DNA from: Bacteroidales bacterium H10
GTDB taxonomy: Bacteria; Bacteroidota; Bacteroidia; Bacteroidales; Muribaculaceae
NCBI GenBank assembly: GCA_001701295.1
Contig: DAAV01000028.1
Span: 2,575-7,751, forward strand
Direction of reading: 5' to 3'
DNA: 5,177 bases
Within the stretch, counting starts at the first letter, position 1. Each line of letters starts with the position of its first letter. The notes under the pieces are model-generated. The model worked only from the letters and a program-made list of their open reading frames with translations. It did not search any database and was not told where the DNA came from. The position numbers were made by a program, and so were the translations under genes. Of the stretch, positions 1-4,858 are shown piece after piece.

Positions 1-81
1 TACCTCACACTCGAGAACGACGGCATGCCCGACACTCTCGACGAGTCTGCAATCACCGAAAACCCGACACCTGCATCCTGA
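1..81 (+). CDS. 3' end of an upstream phage gene, possibly the major tail protein (partial)
   Basis: Frame 1 is open from the window edge to a TGA at 79-81 and gives 26 residues ending in DESAITENPTPAS. The tail is acidic, polar and proline/threonine-rich, as expected of a flexible C-terminus, and has no recognisable domain. The stop overlaps the next start by one base (TGATG), so the two genes look translationally coupled in one operon. In siphophage tail modules the gene just before the tail assembly chaperones is usually the major tail (tube) protein. That assignment rests only on gene order; nothing in the 26 residues proves it. Confidence 0.6.
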   Translation, partial: YLTLENDGMPDTLDESAITENPTPAS

Positions 82-407
82 TGAAAAAGATAGAGATAAC
101 AATCAACGGCAAAGCATACCCCTGTGGGCCGACCATGGGGGCTATGCTCCGCTTCAAGCGGGAAACCGGACGCGAAATAACAGAGATCGACGGATCAAGT
201 TTCTCTGATCTCTGCACATACCTATGGTGCTGCACAGTATCAGCCTCGAAGCGGGAGGGTATAGATTTCGAAATGTCACTCATGGACTTTGCCGACTGCA
301 TCACGCCGGAAGAGATGCAGGTCTGGACAAGCACTATCACAAGTGCTGAAGAAAAAGATGATGACACTGATAATGATGCCTCAAAAAAAAAGAATATGGC
401 ATCATAG
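81..407 (+). CDS. Phage tail assembly chaperone, N-terminal (gpG-like) product
   Basis: A 108-residue protein with a small alpha/beta start (KKIEITINGKAYPC), then GPTMGAMLRFKRETGREIT. This matches the pattern of siphophage tail assembly chaperones: a short beta hairpin, then a helix with a conserved 'lgalrrFe' core. The middle is helical (SDLCTYLWCCTVSASKREG...MDFADCITPEEM) and the end is a charged linker (EEKDDDTDNDASKKK). Such chaperones coat the tape measure protein and recruit tube subunits during tail assembly in the cytoplasm. The ATG overlaps the preceding stop. Near the 3' end a run of nine A (383-391) contains a -1 slippery heptamer leading into the next frame, the arrangement seen in lambda G/GT. 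The family call comes from fold pattern, size, position and frameshift signal, not from a database search. Confidence 0.72.
   Translation: MKKIEITINGKAYPCGPTMGAMLRFKRETGREITEIDGSSFSDLCTYLWCCTVSASKREGIDFEMSLMDFADCITPEEMQVWTSTITSAEEKDDDTDNDASKKKNMAS
386..392 (+). promoter_or_regulatory. Candidate -1 programmed ribosomal frameshift site (A AAA AAG)
   Basis: In the zero frame the codons end AAA (387-389), AAG (390-392), preceded by A386, giving the heptamer A AAA AAG, the efficient dnaX-type slippery motif. After a -1 slip the next codon is GAA at 392-394. Reading continues E-Y-G-I-I-E-L into the Met codon at 413 with no stop, through to 721. Upstream, the -1 frame is closed by TGA at 374-376, so the shift must occur in 377-407, which is where the heptamer lies. 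Downstream, two mutually exclusive stems are possible: 396-401 with 421-426 (6 bp), or 410-416 with 423-429 (7 bp, one G-T). RNA polymerase slippage on A9 could give the same product. Confidence 0.75.
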
Positions 408-721
408 AACTGATGGGCCTTGCCATCGGCTGCATAGGGATTTCTCGCGATGAGTTCTGCATGCTTTATCAGGATGAATTCGAAGCGGTATGCAAAGCGT
501 GGGGAGACTTGCGTGCAGCCGATGATCAGGCAACATGGGAACGGATCCGGACTCTGGGGGCGATTGTGATACAGCCACACGTAAAAAAGAGACTCACGCC
601 GAAACAACTTCTTCCTATGCCCTGGGATAAAACCGGGGTAAAGAAAAAAGCCGTTCCCGCATCGACACTCGGGCGGCTTGAAGAAGTTGCGGCGAGACTC
701 GGCGATGAGATCAACTCTTGA
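392..721 (+). CDS. Tail assembly chaperone C-terminal (T) domain, made as a frameshift fusion
   Basis: The frame is open from the slip site; an in-frame ATG at 413 would give 102 residues if used alone. The sequence around that ATG, EYGIIELMGLAIGCIGISRD, followed by EFCMLYQDEFEAVCKAW, resembles the 'G-L-SP-x-EF-w-x-LTP-x-E' segment typical of tail chaperone C-domains. The similarity runs across the ATG, and the ATG lacks a ribosome-binding site and lies only 5 bases after the 407 stop. I therefore infer that the main product is a 213-residue fusion (104 + 109 residues) with the preceding gene. The T domain binds tape measure and tube protein in lambda. Its 3' end overlaps the converging reverse-strand gene by 11 bases. 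Confidence 0.68.
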   Translation, partial: EYGIIELMGLAIGCIGISRDEFCMLYQDEFEAVCKAWGDLRAADDQATWERIRTLGAIVIQPHVKKRLTPKQLLPMPWDKTGVKKKAVPASTLGRLEEVAARLGDEINS

Positions 722-1022
722 TATTATCCTTCTCTTTCAACTGTCTGATCTCTTTTTCAAGTTCTATGAGTCTTAGCTCCTTGTCTAACAATTCCATCTC
801 CAGAGTCTTGAGTCTGGCCTTCATCTCGATTTCCTTAGAGTCATCTCTTTTGACCACAGAATCATCTTTTTTGACAAGTTTAAGATAGTTCGGAACCACG
901 CCTTGCTTATCCATCTCTCTACACACCCACAAAGCAAAAATTAAAATCAAACTAAACAAACATATCCAAGCAATAAAACCGCGTGTCTGATTGCTTAAAG
1001 CCAATAATATTGAAAGTGTCAT
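711..1022 (-). CDS. Small membrane-anchored coiled-coil protein, probable phage 'moron' cargo
   Basis: A 103-residue protein on the strand opposite to the tail genes. Residues about 15-34 (FIAWICLFSLILIFALWVC) form one clear transmembrane segment. Residues about 65-100 (KARLKTLEMELLDKELRLIE...) form a Leu/Glu/Lys heptad coiled coil, and basic residues between them suggest that the C-terminal part faces the cytoplasm. The DNA is much richer in A+T than the flanking tail genes, and a Bacteroides-type promoter lies just upstream. It sits exactly between chaperone and tape measure genes, which are normally adjacent. Opposite orientation, own promoter and different composition are the marks of a moron. 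Membrane morons often act in superinfection exclusion or other lysogenic conversion, but no function can be read from this sequence. I do not recognise the family. Confidence 0.68.
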   Translation of the reverse strand: MTLSILLALSNQTRGFIAWICLFSLILIFALWVCREMDKQGVVPNYLKLVKKDDSVVKRDDSKEIEMKARLKTLEMELLDKELRLIELEKEIRQLKEKDNIKS

Positions 1023-1046
1023 CGAACTTATTTTAAGAATTTGTCG

Positions 1047-1077
1047 CTAAGATAGTAAAAATTTTTCAATCAACAAA
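1047..1077 (-). promoter_or_regulatory. Bacteroides-type promoter for the reverse-strand membrane gene
   Basis: Read on the - strand, TTTG (1077-1074) is followed by 19 bases and then TATCTTAG (1054-1047). The Bacteroidota primary-sigma consensus is TTTG near -33 and TAnnTTTG near -7, spaced 19-21 bases. The -33 element is exact and the -7 element matches all but one of its fixed positions. Transcription would begin around 1040-1043, leaving a leader of about 20 bases before the ATG at 1022-1020. The position and spacing support the gene being real and independently expressed, possibly from the lysogen. Confidence 0.7.
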
Positions 1078-1090
1078 TAATCAGAATAAA

Positions 1091-1237
1091 ATGGCAAACA
1101 AAGAAACCATTCCAATCTCTTTTAAGATCGCCGAAGGAAACGAGGGGCTTAAAAAGCTGCTGTCAGATGCGGATTCCCTGCGTGGCATCATGGCCGAGAC
1201 TGCAAAAGCTGCAACGGAAATGGGCGCACACTGTTAG
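1091..1237 (+). pseudogene. Truncated phage tape measure protein gene (N-terminal remnant)
   Basis: ATG at 1091 opens 48 codons to a TAG at 1235-1237. The product starts MANKETIPISFKIAEGNEGL, followed by KKLLSDADSLRGIMAETAKA and ATEMGAHC. A short beta-strand-like 'ipisfkia' followed by an Ala/Lys/Leu-rich helix is how many tape measure proteins begin, and the gene is in the right place, next after the tail chaperones. Tape measure proteins are normally several hundred to well over a thousand residues. No continuation exists in any frame: the DNA turns A+T-rich and noncoding soon after about 1225. I infer a deletion that removed the rest of this gene and all distal tail genes, with the last few codons (GAHC or so) coming from the joined sequence. 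A genuine 48-residue gene is possible but less likely. Confidence 0.6.
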
Positions 1238-1388
1238 AAATGTATTGATCTATGCTACAAGTTTTATATCACAAAAATCATTCATACACTCAACCATGCT
1301 GAACCGGAATCATAGGTGCCTTTACAATATATTGTAAGCTTAAAGAGAATTTCTTTTAGATAAAAATAACTACAAAACATAAAGCAAT
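1238..1388. other. A+T-rich noncoding gap between the tail remnant and the lysis cassette
   Basis: No open frame of useful length, no tRNA and no convincing TTTG/TAnnTTTG promoter was found here on either strand. The stretch is clearly richer in A+T than the coding DNA on both sides. Its notable contents are the 16-bp palindrome at 1322-1337 and, just downstream, a weak 5-bp hairpin, AAAGA-GAATT-TCTTT, at 1342-1356. It is probably the leader of the lysis cassette fused to the deletion point of the tape measure gene. Confidence 0.5.
1322..1337. promoter_or_regulatory. Perfect 16-bp palindrome, candidate operator
   Basis: TTACAATATATTGTAA reads identically on both strands, with no spacer and no mismatch. 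It lies 51 bases upstream of the start of the lysis-type cassette, in a noncoding stretch. The size and symmetry suit a dimeric helix-turn-helix regulator, or less likely a recombinase site. A short A/T palindrome can arise by chance in A/T-rich DNA, so the operator reading is a proposal. Confidence 0.4.
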
Positions 1389-1973
1389 ATGGAAGTTTCG
1401 GATATAATCACGCTGCTCGGATCTCTACTCGGTTCGGTGACAGCGATAGGCGGAGTAGGAGTCTTTATGTATCACAAGCAGAACAAAAGGCTTAAGGAGC
1501 TTGAAGTAAGCCAGGCGGAAATGAGCGTGGCGAAAGCCCGCATCGAGACCCAGGCAGAGGACTGGCATATCTGGAAAGAGCAGAATGACGCCCTGTTCGC
1601 CCAGAACAAGGCCCTCATCGACCGCAACAATGAACTGATCGCATCAAACCGTGAAAAGGAGGATGCCCATCAGCAGGATATCAGGGACTGGGAAGCCCGG
1701 TTCACAGATCAGACACGTGTGCTCCGCGACACTCAGCGGGAATTCCGCGACACGCTCAATAAACATATTGATCTGGCACAAGAGAACGGAGATCTGCGTG
1801 AAGAAAACACTTATCTGAGGCAATGGCTCTGCAAGGATGCCGACTGCGACCATGGCAAGCCTCCGAGAGAACGGCTGAAGGGCAAGAAGTTTGACAGACG
1901 CCGGTGCGTCAGAAACCCTTGCTCGTCAGATTGCAAGGAAGCTCCGGCAAAGGATCTTATAAATAAACATTAA
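1389..1973 (+). CDS. One-TM coiled-coil protein with C-terminal cysteine cluster, holin-like candidate
   Basis: A 194-residue protein, first gene of the lysis-type cassette. Residues 6-28 form a Gly/Ser-rich transmembrane segment (IITLLGSLLGSVTAIGGVGV). It is preceded by acidic MEVSD and followed by basic HKQNKRLK, so by the positive-inside rule the long tail is cytoplasmic. Residues about 30-145 are a charged coiled coil with repeated 'NKALIDRNNEL' and 'ENGDLREENTYLRQWL' stretches. The tail then has Cys148, Cys153, Cys173, Cys178 and Cys182 (C-x4-C, 19 residues, C-x4-C-x3-C), which could bind a metal or form disulfides. It sits 18 bases before the amidase. The position and single TM suggest a holin or a lysis regulator, but neither is shown by a motif. 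The start follows an A-rich leader with no Shine-Dalgarno sequence. Confidence 0.75.
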   Translation: MEVSDIITLLGSLLGSVTAIGGVGVFMYHKQNKRLKELEVSQAEMSVAKARIETQAEDWHIWKEQNDALFAQNKALIDRNNELIASNREKEDAHQQDIRDWEARFTDQTRVLRDTQREFRDTLNKHIDLAQENGDLREENTYLRQWLCKDADCDHGKPPRERLKGKKFDRRRCVRNPCSSDCKEAPAKDLINKH

Positions 1974-1991
1974 CGGAAACGGATAAACATC

Positions 1992-2447
1992 ATGTTAAGA
2001 AAGACACCTATAGACACCATCATGATCCACTGCACGGCCACACCGCCGCGCAGGGAAGTCAGCGTCAGGGAACTTGACAGCTGGCACAAGGCGCGGAACT
2101 TCGAGCCTTACACAGATCCGAAAACGGGAAAGAAGATATACGCCGGATATCATCTTCTTGTGCATATCGACGGGTCATACGAGCGGATCAGACCCGATGA
2201 GCACCGGGGACAGCATTGCACCCAGTGCAACATGAACAACCGCGCCGTGAGCATATGTTATGTGGGCGGAGTCGACACCGATAACAGACCGTGTGACACC
2301 CGCACCGATGCGCAGAAACGCACATTGCTGTCATTGATAAGGACGATGCGGGCGAAATACCCGGACGCGCGAATCGTGGGCCACAGGGATTACGCGCCTA
2401 AAGCCTGTCCGAGTTTCGATGCCAAATCGGAGTATAAGAATATCTGA
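1992..2447 (+). CDS. Phage endolysin: N-acetylmuramoyl-L-alanine amidase (Amidase_2 / T7 lysozyme type)
   Basis: A 151-residue single-domain zinc amidase that cuts the bond between N-acetylmuramic acid and L-alanine of peptidoglycan. The fold is recognised by IDTIMIHCTAT (zinc ligand His13), the GYHLLVHIDG strand, RGQHC, NNRAVSICYVGG and GHRDYAPKACPSFD (zinc ligands His131 and Cys139). The spacing of 8 between the last two ligands matches His122/Cys130 of T7 lysozyme. Tyr53 and Lys137 fall where T7 has its essential Tyr46 and Lys128, and the length is nearly the same as T7 lysozyme. All catalytic residues are present, so the enzyme looks active. There is no signal peptide, so release to the periplasm would need a holin-type partner. 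Seven bases separate it from the next gene. Confidence 0.93.
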   Translation: MLRKTPIDTIMIHCTATPPRREVSVRELDSWHKARNFEPYTDPKTGKKIYAGYHLLVHIDGSYERIRPDEHRGQHCTQCNMNNRAVSICYVGGVDTDNRPCDTRTDAQKRTLLSLIRTMRAKYPDARIVGHRDYAPKACPSFDAKSEYKNI

Positions 2448-2453
2448 CGGATC

Positions 2454-3026
2454 ATGATACGTAACATAGATGCCGACGCAGCGGTACGGACATTGATCCT
2501 CTTCGCACTGTCGCTTGCAGCCGTCGGTTTCATATCTCTGTTCTGTTCCTGCCGGACCTGCAGACCGACGGAAACAGATCTGACAGTAGTGAGCGGAGAC
2601 TCGCTGAGAGAGAAGACGGTTTATGTCGAGACTCTGCGCATCGACACGGTGACTGTCACGGTCGAGATCCCGGCTCAGTCTGTCGAACGGACAGGCCGTG
2701 ATTCCACAAGTCATCTGGAGACTGATTTCGCGGTCTCTGACGCATGGCTGACATCTGACGGATCATTGGGTCACAATCTGCGCAACAAGACACGGAAGAT
2801 GGAGACCGTCATGCCGGTAGCTGTCAAAGACACCTATCTCCGGCAAGAGAAAGAGAAGATCAGAAGTATGACAGTCAGAGAAACCAGGACCGTGCGGATA
2901 ACTGCCGGAAAGCCTTTGAAACAGTGGCAGAAGTTGCTGATGTGGTGCGGAGGAGGAGGGATAGTGATTGTATCCGCCTTATGCTTATTTACCCTCTGTC
3001 GTTTCATGCGCAATAGGTATAAATAA
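2454..3026 (+). CDS. Candidate unimolecular spanin: N-terminal lipobox-like segment and C-terminal TM
   Basis: A 190-residue protein directly after the amidase. Residues 13-30 are hydrophobic (TLILFALSLAAVGFISLF) and end in a cysteine-rich turn, CSCRTC (Cys31, Cys33, Cys36). Cys33 with Ser before it is a marginal lipobox. Residues about 37-155 are polar and beta-prone (DTVTVTVEIP, TRTVRITAGK) with conserved-looking ETDFAVSDAWL and GSLGHNLRNK. Residues about 161-182 form a second TM, followed by the basic tail RFMRNRYK, expected in the cytoplasm. A lipid-anchored N-terminus, periplasmic body and C-terminal inner-membrane anchor is the layout of u-spanins such as T1 gp11, which fuse inner and outer membranes in the last step of lysis. 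If the first segment is not processed, it is a two-TM protein of unknown role. I recall similar proteins beside amidases in Bacteroidales prophages. Confidence 0.7.
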   Translation: MIRNIDADAAVRTLILFALSLAAVGFISLFCSCRTCRPTETDLTVVSGDSLREKTVYVETLRIDTVTVTVEIPAQSVERTGRDSTSHLETDFAVSDAWLTSDGSLGHNLRNKTRKMETVMPVAVKDTYLRQEKEKIRSMTVRETRTVRITAGKPLKQWQKLLMWCGGGGIVIVSALCLFTLCRFMRNRYK

Positions 3027-3096
3027 TAACATTGGTTATCACTTTGTCAACACTTATGATCCACATGAGTGTTGACAGGGTGATAACCTGTGTTAT
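3026..3096. terminator. Long imperfect hairpin, candidate bidirectional terminator at the phage-host boundary
   Basis: Bases 3026-3058 pair with 3064-3096 around a 5-base loop (atcca, 3059-3063). Of 33 pairs, 28 are Watson-Crick, 4 are G-T (3055/3067, 3044/3078, 3043/3079, 3032/3090) and 1 is a T-T mismatch (3033/3089). It starts on the last base of the spanin-like stop codon and lies between convergent genes. The wobble pairs exist only on the + strand, since their complements are A-C mismatches, so the + strand transcript folds best. On the - strand the hairpin is followed by a T-rich stretch (TTATTATTTAT). Termination in both directions is the simplest role; other roles are discussed in the findings. 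Confidence 0.55.
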
Positions 3097-3105
3097 ATAT
3101 GTTAT

Positions 3106-3136
3106 CAACGCCTTGGAAAGGCGCTGCTCCGACTGG
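3106..3136. repeat. REP-like repeat, copy 1 (31 bp, two small hairpins)
   Basis: This is identical to 3162-3192 over 31 bases. It contains a perfect 6-bp hairpin, CGCCTT-gga-AAGGCG (3109-3123), followed by CTCC-gact-GGAG (3127-3138, the last bases lying just beyond the identical part). It is G+C-rich, noncoding and between convergent genes, like a repetitive extragenic palindrome. No T-tract follows, so it is a weak candidate as a classical terminator. Confidence 0.7.
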
Positions 3137-3161
3137 AGGCTTCCGGATCCGGCATCCGGTC

Positions 3162-3192
3162 CAACGCCTTGGAAAGGCGCTGCTCCGACTGG
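3162..3192. repeat. REP-like repeat, copy 2 (31 bp), next to the synthetase stop codon
   Basis: An exact second copy of 3106-3136 at a period of 56 bases, ending 2 bases before the synthetase stop codon. The 6-bp hairpin is kept (CGCCTT at 3165-3170 with AAGGCG at 3174-3179). The second hairpin becomes CTCC-gact-GGGG, with a G-T pair in place of a T-A pair, so pairing is still possible. On the - strand it would form the first structures in the 3' end of the synthetase mRNA. The 25-base spacer between copies (3137-3161) holds its own palindrome, CCGGATCCGG (3143-3152). Confidence 0.7.
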
Positions 3193-3194
3193 GG

Positions 3195-4853
3195 TCAGGG
3201 CTGGTAGAGGAAACGTTTGATCGAACGTTTGGGTGTCTTCTCGAATTCGACATCCATTATCTTGTAGCGTTTGACTTTGCTGTATGCAGGCAGCATGGCA
3301 TTGAGCGTCTCGAGATTGTCATCCATTATATTCTCAATAGCCGCATCGTCAAGATGCTGGTCATTGGCCGCCTCAAAGTCGGGATGGATCAGCGCGACAA
3401 GACTTCCGCCGTCATCTATGATAAGAGACTCGCTGACATACGGCAGTATATTGAGCTTCTGTTCGATCTCCTCGGGATATATGTTCTGGCCGGAAGGTCC
3501 GAGTATCATGGTTTTCGAACGCCCCATAATGAAGATATGTCCCTCTTCATCGATGATGCCCATATCTCCGGTGTTCATCCAGCCGGAATCGTCGGGAAAC
3601 ACCTCTCGGGTCGCTTTATCGTTCTTATAATATCCTTTCATCAGATTCTCGCCTCTGACAAGTATGTTTCCCGGTACGGCCAATGGATCGGGAGAATCAA
3701 TGCGGACTTCCATGCGGTCGACAATCCGGCCGACCGAACGCGGTTTGGAAATCGATGAGGGCGCATAGGAAATAAGAGGTCCGCACTCGGTCATGCCGTA
3801 TCCCACAGTAACCGGGAAGCCTATGCGATAGAGAAACTTCTCGACATCCGGGTTGAGCGGTGCTCCTCCGACTATTATCTCTTTCAGATTGCCTCCGAAC
3901 GCGGCAAGCAGATTCTCTTTGATTTTCGCAAGGAGACGGTCGTCAAGGAACGGCACCTTAAGAAGTAATTTCATAACCGGCTTATCGAGCAACGGGAAGA
4001 CATTGTTGCGTATTATCTTCTCAAGAATCAGCGGCACGGTTATGATAAGCGTCGGCCTCACATCGGCAAAAGCCTTCAATATGACTTTGGGAGAGGGAAG
4101 CCTGGTCAGGAAATGCAGATGGCACCCTTTACAGAAAGGATGGATCATATCGATTGTCAGGCCATAGAGATGGGCAAGAGGGAGCATATTGACCACGCCC
4201 TGCCCCGGCTTAAGAAAATCAAGGTTGTCAAGGCAGAAACGCACATTACTCCAGAAACTCACATATGGCAGCATGACGCCCTTTGACATTCCCGTACTTC
4301 CAGAAGTGTAACTGATCACTGCAAGTTCATCAGGCTTGTCCTCATAGAAATCGACATCTTTCTTGTCGAAACTGTAAGGATACTTCCGTCCGAAATATTC
4401 GTTGAGATTATTGCGTGTATCCGTGAGTCTCCCGCTGCGTGAAAGCGGCATGCCAAGTTCGGATATATAGATGGCTCCCACAAGGTCAGGCATCACTTTC
4501 TCATCAAGATTCTCCCAGATAGCGGCATCTACAAAAAGAAGACGCGAGCCGCTATGATTGATGAGGTGATGCACCATATCAGCCTTGAATTCATGCAGAA
4601 TAGGCACGGCAATTACTCCGGCGGTGAGGCATGAAAGAAATATGACCGCCCAGTCGGATGAATTTTTCCCGCAGATGGCAACCTTGTCGCCCGGGCGCAG
4701 CCCTGCGGCATCGAATATAATGTGCAGTTTCGCCATCAGCAAAGCCACATCCTTGTATTGATAATTTATTCCGCCCAGATCGGAAAGGGCCATATTGTCC
4801 CAGTTGCGGAGGATGGAATCCTTTAAGAGAGCATTGAGCGATTTATTTTCCAT
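3195..4853 (-). CDS. AMP-forming acyl-CoA synthetase (long-chain fatty acid-CoA ligase-like)
   Basis: A full-length 552-residue adenylate-forming enzyme (ANL superfamily). These activate a carboxylic acid with ATP to an acyl-AMP and pass it to a thiol, usually CoA. Core motifs in order: phosphate-binding loop YTSGSTGMSKG (182-192); A5 motif GYGMTECGP (351-359); A7 motif WMNTGD (425-430, Asp430 expected to bind the ribose); hinge region GRSKTMI (444-450); GQNIYPEEIE (455-464), typical of long-chain acyl-CoA synthetases; and the C-terminal TPKRSIKR with Lys546 as the likely catalytic lysine. No TM or signal peptide is seen, so it should be cytosolic or peripheral. Length and motifs suggest fatty acid uptake or recycling, but the substrate cannot be read from sequence. 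It follows the thioredoxin gene by 5 bases, so the two are probably co-transcribed. Confidence 0.9.
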   Translation of the reverse strand: MENKSLNALLKDSILRNWDNMALSDLGGINYQYKDVALLMAKLHIIFDAAGLRPGDKVAICGKNSSDWAVIFLSCLTAGVIAVPILHEFKADMVHHLINHSGSRLLFVDAAIWENLDEKVMPDLVGAIYISELGMPLSRSGRLTDTRNNLNEYFGRKYPYSFDKKDVDFYEDKPDELAVISYTSGSTGMSKGVMLPYVSFWSNVRFCLDNLDFLKPGQGVVNMLPLAHLYGLTIDMIHPFCKGCHLHFLTRLPSPKVILKAFADVRPTLIITVPLILEKIIRNNVFPLLDKPVMKLLLKVPFLDDRLLAKIKENLLAAFGGNLKEIIVGGAPLNPDVEKFLYRIGFPVTVGYGMTECGPLISYAPSSISKPRSVGRIVDRMEVRIDSPDPLAVPGNILVRGENLMKGYYKNDKATREVFPDDSGWMNTGDMGIIDEEGHIFIMGRSKTMILGPSGQNIYPEEIEQKLNILPYVSESLIIDDGGSLVALIHPDFEAANDQHLDDAAIENIMDDNLETLNAMLPAYSKVKRYKIMDVEFEKTPKRSIKRFLYQP

Positions 4854-4858
4854 AGTAC

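Noticed and set aside
53..607. 184-codon open frame on the - strand across the tail chaperone genes
   Set aside because: It is antisense to two genes with phage-like protein patterns and a frameshift signal. Its own translation has no domain-like pattern and no promoter upstream.
3026..3096. Hairpin considered as a protelomerase target, integron attC or chromosome dif site
   Set aside because: The centre is not symmetric (5-base loop), the attC core motifs at the ends are absent, and no matching recombinase gene is in the window.
3106..3136. tRNA-Gly(UCC)-like fragment on the - strand (AGTCGGAGCAGCGCC then TTTCCAA loop)
   Set aside because: It looks like a D-loop plus a 7-base anticodon loop, but there is no acceptor stem, no T arm (no TTCGA) and the D-arm is too short. 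An attachment-site origin cannot be excluded, but a tRNA call is not supported.
3106..3192. Two direct repeats considered as a CRISPR array
   Set aside because: There are only two units with one 25-base spacer, no cas genes, and each repeat carries extragenic-palindrome hairpins between convergent gene ends.
3211..3230. Near-palindrome AAACGTTTGATCGAACGTTT
   Set aside because: It lies inside the synthetase coding sequence and is explained by two Lys-Arg (AAA CGT) codon pairs in the conserved C-terminal motif.
3090..3758. 222-codon open frame on the + strand overlapping the acyl-CoA synthetase 3' half
   Set aside because: The opposite strand encodes the conserved A5-A10 motifs of the synthetase. 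The + strand frame is its shadow and starts inside the hairpin/repeat region.
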